Position numbers and translations under genes: made by a program
Notes under the pieces: generated by a model
Database searches by the model: none
What the model was told of the DNA's origin: nothing
Seen by the model: only the letters and a program-made list of their open reading frames with translations
Origin: Candidatus Brocadia sp.
GTDB taxonomy: Bacteria > Planctomycetota > Brocadiia > Brocadiales > Brocadiaceae
Direction of reading: 5' to 3'
Assembly (NCBI GenBank): GCA_030837935.1
Contig: JAUQXU010000254.1
Location: 1 to 18,399 of the forward strand
Length of the DNA stretch: 18,399 nt
Shown here: in pieces, positions 8,390-14,762 of the stretch
Position numbering within the stretch: the stretch's first letter is position 1
How the letters are laid out: every line of letters starts with the position of its first letter

Positions 8390-8830
8390 ATGAAGAGATA
8401 TAAGATAAATGGCTGGAAGTTATGCTTGATTCATTTCTTTGGATATTTATTATTCTGTGGAGTGCCGAATAGTCTGGCTGACGGGAAGAAAAAATACGAA
8501 CCAATAGTACATGGAGTAATGATTGTATCAATGGATGTCCCTTTGCTGGAAACTATCGGGAAACAAATCAATATTGAAGTTGTTATTGGCAACGAGAGGA
8601 CAACAAAGGTGACGACGATACTGACTGTGGATTGTCCTACATCAAATCAAATCATAGGGCGCGAGGCTGAAACGCTGGACGGCTTGTCTTCAAAAAAAAT
8701 CGTTTATGGCTGGGATACCAACGGGCTAAAAGAAGATACTTATGCGATACGGGCAGAATTAGAGAAGGTACCCAGAGAGACGTATGTCGACGATAATATA
8801 CGGCAAGTAAATATTTTTTTGGTTCCTTAA
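8390..8830 (+). CDS. Secreted CARDB-like (Ig-fold) protein
   Basis: Protein of 146 residues with a Sec signal peptide (KR start, hydrophobic 11-25, likely cleavage after SLA at 28-30). The mature part resembles a single CARDB/APHP-type beta-sandwich. It has alternating beta strands, a 'GNERTTKVTTILTV' strand pair, and the characteristic end KIVYGWDTNGLKEDTYAIRA followed by DDNIRQVNIFL. In this family such domains mediate adhesion or protein-protein contact. ATG 8390 is chosen over an upstream ATG (8345) because AAGGAAGGAAGG (8374-8385) precedes it and the signal peptide then starts correctly. It lies 141 bases after nxrA on the same strand, beyond the hairpin. A role as an extracytoplasmic partner of NXR is possible but unproven. 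Confidence 0.7.
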   Translation: MKRYKINGWKLCLIHFFGYLLFCGVPNSLADGKKKYEPIVHGVMIVSMDVPLLETIGKQINIEVVIGNERTTKVTTILTVDCPTSNQIIGREAETLDGLSSKKIVYGWDTNGLKEDTYAIRAELEKVPRETYVDDNIRQVNIFLVP

Positions 8831-8976
8831 GAATCAAAATGGTTTCTTGAAAGAAAAACCGGATGGGAAAAAATCCTGAAATCAGGAACCAATTAAAGGT
8901 CACTCTTGTTTTCATAAATAAAGTCGGAGATAAAGAGTGTTAATGTGCAAGCACTTTTAGAACTACCGGAAAAGAA

Positions 8977-9297
8977 ATGAGCTGGATCTGTCCGCACCGG
9001 ATAAATAATGAGTGTCTTAGGTTAAGGAAGATATGTCAACCCTTGCAGGGAGGGTGTGTCCTTGAAGGGAAAGTTATCTGTATAGACAGCCGTTTGGATA
9101 GTGAAAATAAAAATGACTTACAAGGAAAGGTTGGTAAAATGGAACAGTACAGATGCATTATTTGTGGATATATCTATATTCCAGAAACAGGAGATCCTGA
9201 TCATGGAATAAGTCCCGGCACCAGTTTTGGAAATTTACCTGATACCTGGGTCTGCCCTGAATGTGGAGCGCCAAAGGAGCAGTTTGAAATGATTTGA
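8977..9297 (+). CDS. Four-cysteine domain fused to rubredoxin
   Basis: A 106-residue protein in two parts. Residues 1-35 hold four spaced cysteines, Cys5, Cys13, Cys20 and Cys27 (ICPHRINNEC..RLRKIC..GGCVLEGK), likely to bind zinc or iron. I cannot name this domain. Residues 57-105 are a classic rubredoxin with CxxC at 60-63 and CPEC at 93-96 plus GDPDHGISPGTSF; it would bind one Fe and carry single electrons in the cytoplasm. An internal ATG at 9139 has AAGGAAAGG just upstream and would make a free 52-residue rubredoxin, the usual family size. Either the fusion, the short form, or both are made. It lies between the CARDB gene and the antiporter on the same strand. Confidence 0.85.
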   Translation: MSWICPHRINNECLRLRKICQPLQGGCVLEGKVICIDSRLDSENKNDLQGKVGKMEQYRCIICGYIYIPETGDPDHGISPGTSFGNLPDTWVCPECGAPKEQFEMI

Positions 9298-9323
9298 CCC
9301 ATGGCGGAATAACGACAACTATG

Positions 9324-9348
9324 TGGACAACATGAAAGAGTTTGTCCA
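9324..9348 (+). other. Small inverted repeat before the antiporter gene
   Basis: TGGACAA (9324-9330) and TTGTCCA (9342-9348) form a 7-pair stem with an 11-base loop between the rubredoxin and antiporter genes. No T-run follows. It may be an operator or a weak RNA hairpin. Confidence 0.3.
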
Positions 9349-9411
9349 GGTGTGCGATATTAGTCAATTAACAATAATTTCATTTTAGAAAACTCAGACT
9401 TTAGTATACCC

Positions 9412-11787
9412 ATGCATACTTTCAAACCCAACCTGGCTTTTGTAATCATCATTTCCTTATGTTGCTCTGTTGCAATTGGGTCGCCTCCATCAGGAGCAGG
9501 GCATTCAGCGCTTCCTAAAGATTCCAAACTATTTCCTGTTGTTATTAAAAAGGAAACCGGGACTTTCACTATTGAGGAAATACTCTCTCCAAAGAAATAT
9601 ATAATGAGATATTTGGAGACTGCAAAGAAAGAAGGTCTCCCGGAGAAATCTCCTGATAGGGAGCATCAACAAATTGTCGTGGAGAAAGGGATACCTTCAA
9701 CTGCAGGGGAAAAGGATGCCCACCCGACTGTCTCTCCAAAGGGAGATACTACCACGCCTGTTGCCATGGAACAATCCCTGGTCGGAGAGGAAAAGGGGAC
9801 GCAAACACCCACTGGGGATAATATGCCTCTCCAGGCTGTTACTGAGGAAAAAACTCTTTCTCCTCCTGCTGTTGTAAAGGACAAGGGTATCCAGGAACTT
9901 TCTGCAGATGGAGGATACCAGTTGATGAACACGGAGAAGGAAATCTCTGCGGACAATCAAAAAACGGATGTTCATTCAATACCAACTATGCCAGGTTCTG
10001 CGACCACGTCTGCCGCAGAACAACGGCTTACCCCTGTTGATGAAAGCGTAACTCAAGGGTACATGGCGAATAAACAGTCCCTCCCGTCTCTTTCCGGGAA
10101 AGTACCCTCTTTTCCTGTTTTTGTGGATAAAAAGGGTTATCTGGAAAGATATCTGAGTGGCGAAGGCCACCATCCGGGTGTCTCTTTTTCAGAGACCCTG
10201 CCGCAAGAAACTATAGAAGAAATCGCACCAATGACAAGAGCCACACCTGAACTTCAGAGTGAAGCCATTGCTGGCGGGGAACCCCTGCCGGTAGAGGCAC
10301 AGGGAACACAAACACTTACGGTGGAAAATAAATCCCTCCTGACCACAGATGAGAATGTACCGACTTTCACTCCCGCAGAGGAATCTTCTTATACAGCAGC
10401 GGAAGGGAGTCCAGACGTATTGATTGGAGAGGCAAAAGAACCTGAAAAAGGGATACCCTCACCCGAACCTCCGGCAGAGACAGGAAAAGAGGCAGAAGAT
10501 TCAAAACCAACCTGGGACATATGGCATAAAGATCCAACTCATGGTGTGATCCTTGCCGTTGCTATTACTCTTATAGCTGCCAAGATAGCAGAATGGATCG
10601 CCAGGATGTTGCGGCTTCCTGCTGTAGTTGGAAATCTGATCATAGGGATGCTCTTGGGTAACATCTTTACCTTTACCGGATGGGATTTTTTCCATTTTCT
10701 CAGGACGATGCCGTTTTTAAAGATGGTATCATACTTTGGAACGTTGCTACTTCTTTTCACAGCCGGTCTTAATACAGACCTCAGGGCATTATTGCGGGTT
10801 GGGGCTTCTTCCTTCCTCGTAAGTTTGGGGGGGGTAATAGCCCCTGCTGGACTGGGACTTGTGGTGGGACATTTTTTCCTTCCAGACACTTCAACCGGGA
10901 CGAAACTACTTCTGGCAATCCTTCTTTGTAATACGAGTACCGGATTATTACTTGCGGTTTTGAGCGAATTAAAGGCAATACATACCCTGGAAGGCAGGGT
11001 GCTAGCAGGCGCAACGATTCTTACCGATATTGTTGTAATTTTAACCTTCGGTGTAGTAAGTGGATTTGTTGCGAAAGGCGGGGTTTCTCTCGTAGGTATG
11101 TCAGTCAGCTTTGGCATAGCAATCGCTTCTCTGATAATCAGTTTGATAGCTATATTAAGATATGGTGAAAAGTTTGGAAATTTCCTCACGAGAAGGCTGA
11201 CGGAGGGTCTGAATATACCCATAGTGGTAATTTCATCCCTTTTATTAGCCTTTATGTTCGGGTCTGTAGGACTCCACACGGTAATAGGGGCATTTGTTGC
11301 AGGTCTATTTCTGCGGAATGTGAAGTTGAGGAACTCTGATGATGGGGAGCATCGTAATGTTGAATCGTTTGTAAGACCATTTTATATGCTCCTTGTACCG
11401 ATACTTTTTGTTCGGGTGGGGGCACAGGTAGAACTGGAGAGCTTTTTCAGTCTAAATGCAGTCCTCCTCGGTCTTGCTATAACAGGCGCCTCCGTTATAG
11501 GGAAGATGTTTTGTGGTGTCTGCCCGATTGAGAAAGGTATAAACCGTCTGGCCATAGGCATAGGGATGGTGACAAAGATGGAGGGGACATTAATTCTTGC
11601 TGGAATTGGCAGAGATATGGGAATATTAAACGATACTGTATTTTCCTCTGTTATCATGGCAATCGTGCTTACTTCCACAATATGCCCTTCTCTTTTGAGA
11701 TTATTATTACTCAAGAAAGGTGTCCATCGCAAAGATTTGCATAGTACTGCTGAAAAAAAAGAATTAGAAGAGGTAGTTTTAAACTGA
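9412..11787 (+). CDS. CPA2-family cation/proton antiporter with long extracytoplasmic extension
   Basis: Protein of 791 residues. Residues 1-24 look like a signal peptide (hydrophobic 9-22). Residues ~25-363 are a low-complexity stretch rich in Glu, Lys, Thr, Pro and Ser with loose repeats (EKGxxxP units; KKYIMRYLE and KKGYLERYL repeat a motif). From about 375 to 770 lies a Kef/NapA-like transport domain of some 12 helices. It includes LPAVVGNLIIGMLLG, FTAGLNTDLRALLR, and the core ILTDIVVIL with Thr538-Asp539 in place of the Asp-Asp pair of electrogenic members. A single Asp suggests electroneutral Na+/H+ or K+/H+ exchange, as in Kef-type proteins (family inference). There is no C-terminal TrkA-N domain. 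No clear Shine-Dalgarno precedes ATG 9412, so the start is uncertain. The usp gene follows after 16 bases, which implies co-transcription. Confidence 0.85.
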   Translation: MHTFKPNLAFVIIISLCCSVAIGSPPSGAGHSALPKDSKLFPVVIKKETGTFTIEEILSPKKYIMRYLETAKKEGLPEKSPDREHQQIVVEKGIPSTAGEKDAHPTVSPKGDTTTPVAMEQSLVGEEKGTQTPTGDNMPLQAVTEEKTLSPPAVVKDKGIQELSADGGYQLMNTEKEISADNQKTDVHSIPTMPGSATTSAAEQRLTPVDESVTQGYMANKQSLPSLSGKVPSFPVFVDKKGYLERYLSGEGHHPGVSFSETLPQETIEEIAPMTRATPELQSEAIAGGEPLPVEAQGTQTLTVENKSLLTTDENVPTFTPAEESSYTAAEGSPDVLIGEAKEPEKGIPSPEPPAETGKEAEDSKPTWDIWHKDPTHGVILAVAITLIAAKIAEWIARMLRLPAVVGNLIIGMLLGNIFTFTGWDFFHFLRTMPFLKMVSYFGTLLLLFTAGLNTDLRALLRVGASSFLVSLGGVIAPAGLGLVVGHFFLPDTSTGTKLLLAILLCNTSTGLLLAVLSELKAIHTLEGRVLAGATILTDIVVILTFGVVSGFVAKGGVSLVGMSVSFGIAIASLIISLIAILRYGEKFGNFLTRRLTEGLNIPIVVISSLLLAFMFGSVGLHTVIGAFVAGLFLRNVKLRNSDDGEHRNVESFVRPFYMLLVPILFVRVGAQVELESFFSLNAVLLGLAITGASVIGKMFCGVCPIEKGINRLAIGIGMVTKMEGTLILAGIGRDMGILNDTVFSSVIMAIVLTSTICPSLLRLLLLKKGVHRKDLHSTAEKKELEEVVLN

Positions 11788-11803
11788 ATACATGGAGGCA
11801 AGG

Positions 11804-12244
11804 ATGATTAACTTTCAGAAAATCCTTTGTCCAGTTGATTATTCAAACTGCTCAATGAGCGCACTTACGTATGCGACAGAATTGGCATTGAAGGATTCTG
11901 CCAGGCTTTATCTCTTGTATGTAAAGGATGAACGTGTATCTGATTATGGCGGGCTAAAATTTGACGCGGAGTTTAATCATACTGCGGAAACGGTTACAGG
12001 AATGGAACAAAAATTGAGAAGTAGTATTCCTGAAGAAATACGGTGTAGCATAAATGTTGAAATACTGATTAGAGTAGGTGTTCCTTTCGAAGAGATTTTA
12101 AAAGTAGCCCGCGATAATGTAACAGATCTTATCGTTATGGGCACTCATGGTCGTACGGGTATTACCCATATGGTTATTGGCAGTGTGACAGAAAAAGTGA
12201 TAAGAAATGCCCCTTGTCCAGTCTTATGCATAAGGAATTACTAA
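11804..12244 (+). CDS. Universal stress protein, UspA family
   Basis: Cytoplasmic single-domain protein of 146 residues, the normal UspA size. It begins FQKILCPVDYS and carries the complete ATP-binding motif G-2x-G-9x-G-S (Gly113, Gly116, Gly126, Ser127), then the usual ending APCPVLCI. An ATP-binding Usp of the MJ0577 type is therefore expected. ATG 11804 is preferred over 11792 because GGAGG (11795-11799) lies just ahead of it. It follows the antiporter by 16 bases. Usp proteins and domains are often linked to Kef-like and other transporters, so it may modulate the antiporter; this is inference. Confidence 0.9.
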   Translation: MINFQKILCPVDYSNCSMSALTYATELALKDSARLYLLYVKDERVSDYGGLKFDAEFNHTAETVTGMEQKLRSSIPEEIRCSINVEILIRVGVPFEEILKVARDNVTDLIVMGTHGRTGITHMVIGSVTEKVIRNAPCPVLCIRNY

Positions 12245-12312
12245 TGCAATAATGCAAGATTAGCGTTTTACTTACCTGAGCATTTTTTTCAATACATGAC
12301 CAATACTTATGG

Positions 12313-12492
12313 ATGATAAAAATAGAAAAGGCTTATCCGTTAATAAAAACCCTCATTATCATTTTGCTAGTTGCAGATATCGGTTTTGCATTAAAATTGT
12401 TCGATAAGTATTACAAGACGAAATATCAGACAAAAAAATACGCACAGGGATATGACTCCCTGGTACGAACACGGAAAATATTCTCTCCATGA
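12313..12492 (+). pseudogene. Truncated paralogue of the membrane/coiled-coil protein
   Basis: A 59-codon frame encodes one membrane helix and a short tail: KTLIIILLVADIGFALKL, then FDKYYKTKYQTKKYAQGY, ending at TGA 12490. It aligns with residues ~14-56 of the protein at 17474-18007 (LFVNVGFAVKMLNKYYRMK..AGYIRE) and with the last helix of the Cache sensor next door. The long coiled coil of the paralogue is absent, so this is probably a decayed fragment, though a functional mini-protein cannot be ruled out. A poor Shine-Dalgarno context supports decay. Together with 12515-12579 it is the recognisable content of the 12245-12838 gap. Confidence 0.55.
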
Positions 12493-12514
12493 AAAATGAA
12501 TATGTTCCCATCAC

Positions 12515-12579
12515 TAAAAATAAAGTATCCCTAACAACATCAATTTTTTCCGGCCTAATTAGTGCTTCTGTTTTTTCAT
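12515..12579 (-). pseudogene. Remnant of a P-II signal protein gene (GlnB/GlnK type)
   Basis: On the minus strand GGAGG stands seven bases before an ATG (12579-12577) followed by six A. In the +1-shifted frame the sequence reads KTEALIRPEKIDVVRDTLF, a close match to the conserved P-II start (KxEAIIRPxKLDxVKxAL). One more A in the run would join the ATG to this frame, so a one-base deletion in the homopolymer is the simplest explanation. After VRDTLF the similarity ends near the stop of the convergent remnant at 12313-12492. The T-loop and C-terminus are missing. P-II proteins sense nitrogen status and often sit beside ammonium transporters; none is seen here. Upstream on the minus strand (about 12610-12710) a ~30-codon open frame has no recognisable family. 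Confidence 0.6.
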
Positions 12580-12766
12580 AAAGAGCCTCCATCCGTTGAG
12601 CATTCACTCATTACCTTGCCATAAGGACTTTTACCTCATTTTTCCCTTTTAACGTCTTATCTATATCCGACGGACAGGCTTTCCTCAAGAAGATTATTTT
12701 CTTAATGTGCAACCTTGTTCATACTCTTCCCGAACTTGTAATATGTAAACAACAATATACATTTTA

Positions 12767-12795
12767 TTGACATACAATACTTGATATTTTATAAT
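12767..12795 (+). promoter_or_regulatory. Perfect sigma-70 consensus promoter for the Cache sensor gene
   Basis: TTGACA (12767-12772), a 17-base spacer, and TATAAT (12790-12795) match the sigma-70 consensus at all twelve positions with ideal spacing. Transcription would start near 12802, about 37 bases before the ATG at 12839. Such a strong promoter usually needs a repressor, and a dyad overlaps it. Confidence 0.75.
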
Positions 12796-12806
12796 ATATC
12801 AAGTAT
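12777..12806. promoter_or_regulatory. Dyad (candidate operator) across the -10 box
   Basis: ATACTTGATAT (12777-12787) and ATATCAAGTAT (12796-12806) form perfect 11-base arms around an 8-base centre that includes TATAAT. A protein bound here would block RNA polymerase. The spacing between TTGAT and ATCAA is 12, not the 4 of an FNR/CRP site. Confidence 0.5.
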
Positions 12807-12838
12807 ATAAACGTTTATTTATATAGAAAGGGATAAAT

Positions 12839-14251
12839 ATGATAGGAATATTAAAAAAACGAATTGTCGTAGTCATTGTTACGTTTCTCTTATTTGGGTT
12901 GCTTCCCCTTATTTTGTTCAGAATACTTGCATTTCCAAAGGCGAGCGCGGAGCTAAAACAAGGAATAAAAAATAATCTGGAGGGCATACTCAATAAGCAG
13001 AAAGATATGCTAACGCTATTGCGGCACGAAAGGGAATCGCATGCCAGGGCTATTTCGGATGCCATTCTTAGCACATTATTGATTCATGGCGATGATAATT
13101 TTGCCAATCTCATAAACGGAAAAAATGAGCATGAATATCTCAGGTTAAAAACACAGTTGGAATGCACAAAGACGGATTATGGATATAGAGGAATTTTCAT
13201 TTGCGATGGTGCAGGTATTATTCACGTAACAACAGAAACCGAAATATCTATGGTGGGCACAAATATTTTGAAAGAAAAGGCGTTCCGTAATATCCAGGAA
13301 ACCCTGTATGATGGGAAAACATATTTTTCTGATGTAATCCATTTTTCTCATAGTGACGGTATCCAGGATGGAAAAGAAAAAGATATACCTTCTCTGTTTT
13401 TATCTTATCCCATTAAAGATGAAAATCGTGATGTGACCGGCGCCGTTGTGTTATGGACGGACACCTCGATGCTGAATCAAGCCATGAAAAATGTTGTACT
13501 GGGAAAGACTGGCGAAGCTTATCTGGTAAATAAAGAAGGGATCATGATCACTCAATCAAGATTTTCAGAGCACATCAAAAATACCGGCGATACCTGTAAA
13601 ACATGCCATGTTGTTGCAGACCCTGATAATCAAATAATTACGAAAGGGGTAAAAAGGTGCATTACGGAAAAGGCAATTGGCTATGATTTAGAAGGATACA
13701 GAGACTACGATGGGTTAAAAGTCGTGGGTGCATGGAGTTGGCTGAAGGATTTCAATATGGGACTCATTGTTGAAATTGATGCCGATGAAGCTTTCGTTGC
13801 CTTGAATAATATTAGCTCGATGATAAAGTCTCTTATGATAGCGATGATCATTCCGGCATTTGCAATGGCAATATTGACTTACAGAAAGTTAAGTTCTGGC
13901 TATATGCTCAAAAATTTGTCTGTACCTCATAAGGCGTTACTGGGAGTAACAACCATCGTCACTATTGGATTTATCATAGCAGTCCTGGATGGTTATGAAT
14001 TAAAGAAAGAGCGGGGGTATCTTCGGGAACAAAAATACAAAGTATACAACCCTTTAAATACCCTGGGCTCTCTTGTAACACAGAGGGATGAAGACTTCAT
14101 CAAAAGTAAGATTTCCAAATTTAAAAAGGAGCTTCCGGTCCTTAAATCAGAAAATACTATTTATCAAGGTAACAAGGAGAAAGAGGTTGTCGAAAGTAAT
14201 GCAAAACAATCGCCAGAAAAATCAGTAATGACATGGGAATTAAAACAGTAA
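12839..14251 (+). CDS. Membrane sensor with extracytoplasmic Cache domain and heme c motif, no output domain
   Basis: Protein of 470 residues. Membrane helix at ~8-30, then a double-Cache-like sensory region (~35-320) with the typical strands FICDGAGIIHVTT, GAVVLWTDTS, GKTGEAYLVNKEGIMI and NMGLIVEIDADEAF. Inside the second half sits CKTCH (Cys253, Cys256, His257), a c-type heme attachment site, so heme could sense redox state, NO or another ligand. A second helix follows at ~328-347 and a third at ~366-384. The third runs into DGYELKKERGYLREQKYK, a segment shared with the coiled-coil protein at 17474. No HAMP, kinase, GGDEF or chemotaxis domain is present. A start at 12839 is supported by AGAAAGGG upstream. 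The PAS gene follows after 27 bases, probably as its partner. The ligand is unknown. Confidence 0.82.
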   Translation: MIGILKKRIVVVIVTFLLFGLLPLILFRILAFPKASAELKQGIKNNLEGILNKQKDMLTLLRHERESHARAISDAILSTLLIHGDDNFANLINGKNEHEYLRLKTQLECTKTDYGYRGIFICDGAGIIHVTTETEISMVGTNILKEKAFRNIQETLYDGKTYFSDVIHFSHSDGIQDGKEKDIPSLFLSYPIKDENRDVTGAVVLWTDTSMLNQAMKNVVLGKTGEAYLVNKEGIMITQSRFSEHIKNTGDTCKTCHVVADPDNQIITKGVKRCITEKAIGYDLEGYRDYDGLKVVGAWSWLKDFNMGLIVEIDADEAFVALNNISSMIKSLMIAMIIPAFAMAILTYRKLSSGYMLKNLSVPHKALLGVTTIVTIGFIIAVLDGYELKKERGYLREQKYKVYNPLNTLGSLVTQRDEDFIKSKISKFKKELPVLKSENTIYQGNKEKEVVESNAKQSPEKSVMTWELKQ

Positions 14252-14278
14252 ATAATATTTATTGGAAGGAGAATTTAT

Positions 14279-14671
14279 ATGGATAACATACATGTATCAA
14301 CGAAAAGTGTATCAAAAACGCTTCCTGAGGTAAAGGATGCAAAGGGTTGGTATGAGTATGAGCCCTCTTACGATGGCGTCATTACCCATATCGATGCTAA
14401 TGGCGCAAAGCTTTTTGGATTTCATTCAGCCGACGATGTAATCGGGAAGCAAGTCAAAGAATTGTATGCGCATCCGTTTGATCACGAAAAGACATTATCT
14501 ATGCTCTTTCGGGATGGGCAAGTATATGGTTATTTTACTTTGATGAAGACAAAAGATGATACCTTGTTTTACATAAAGCAAACAAGTTCTTTAATCACGG
14601 AGGGATTGTATAAATGTCCATTAAAGGTAAAGACCGAATTTAAACTATTTCAGTATGTACACTCAAGTTAA
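14279..14671 (+). CDS. Single-domain PAS protein
   Basis: Cytoplasmic protein of 130 residues with one PAS domain at about 20-108: GWYEYEPSYDGVITHIDANG, AKLFGFHSADDVIGKQVKELY, then an FTLMKTKDDTLFYIKQTSS strand pair. No output domain is present. The end (after SLITEG) diverges from the usual PAS C-cap 'GxFRDITE', so the last ~20 residues may be altered by a frameshift. GGAAGGAG at 14262-14269 is a good ribosome-binding site. It follows the Cache sensor by 27 bases and precedes narK. It is clearly paralogous to the PAS protein at the right edge (18054), which shares the EPxxDGV, EVIG and K(E/D)(L/M)Y motifs. Likely role: ligand or redox sensing by protein contact with the adjacent sensor. Confidence 0.8.
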   Translation: MDNIHVSTKSVSKTLPEVKDAKGWYEYEPSYDGVITHIDANGAKLFGFHSADDVIGKQVKELYAHPFDHEKTLSMLFRDGQVYGYFTLMKTKDDTLFYIKQTSSLITEGLYKCPLKVKTEFKLFQYVHSS

Positions 14672-14762
14672 CAATCGTTTGAACTGTAATATTTTTTATT
14701 ATCGTCAACAAATCGCAATCACTTTAGTATGACGATACATTTACGTTATCAGGAGATTTTTT

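Noticed and set aside
8821..8890. Distant GGTTCCT/AGGAACC pairing as a terminator after the CARDB gene
   Set aside because: The arms are only 7 bases and 56 apart; no stable hairpin or T-run supports it.
10539..11279. Long minus-strand open frame (246 codons) opposite the antiporter
   Set aside because: It is antisense to a well-supported transport domain, rich in Arg/Pro/Ser with no family features.
12359..12607. Minus-strand frame of 82 codons taken as an intact gene
   Set aside because: Only its KTEALIRPEKIDVVRDTLF stretch looks like protein family sequence (P-II). The rest is antisense to the truncated coiled-coil fragment, so it is treated as a remnant.
12781..12802. FNR/CRP-type site TTGAT...ATCAA
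   Set aside because: The half-sites are 12 bases apart instead of 4; the longer dyad explains the symmetry better.
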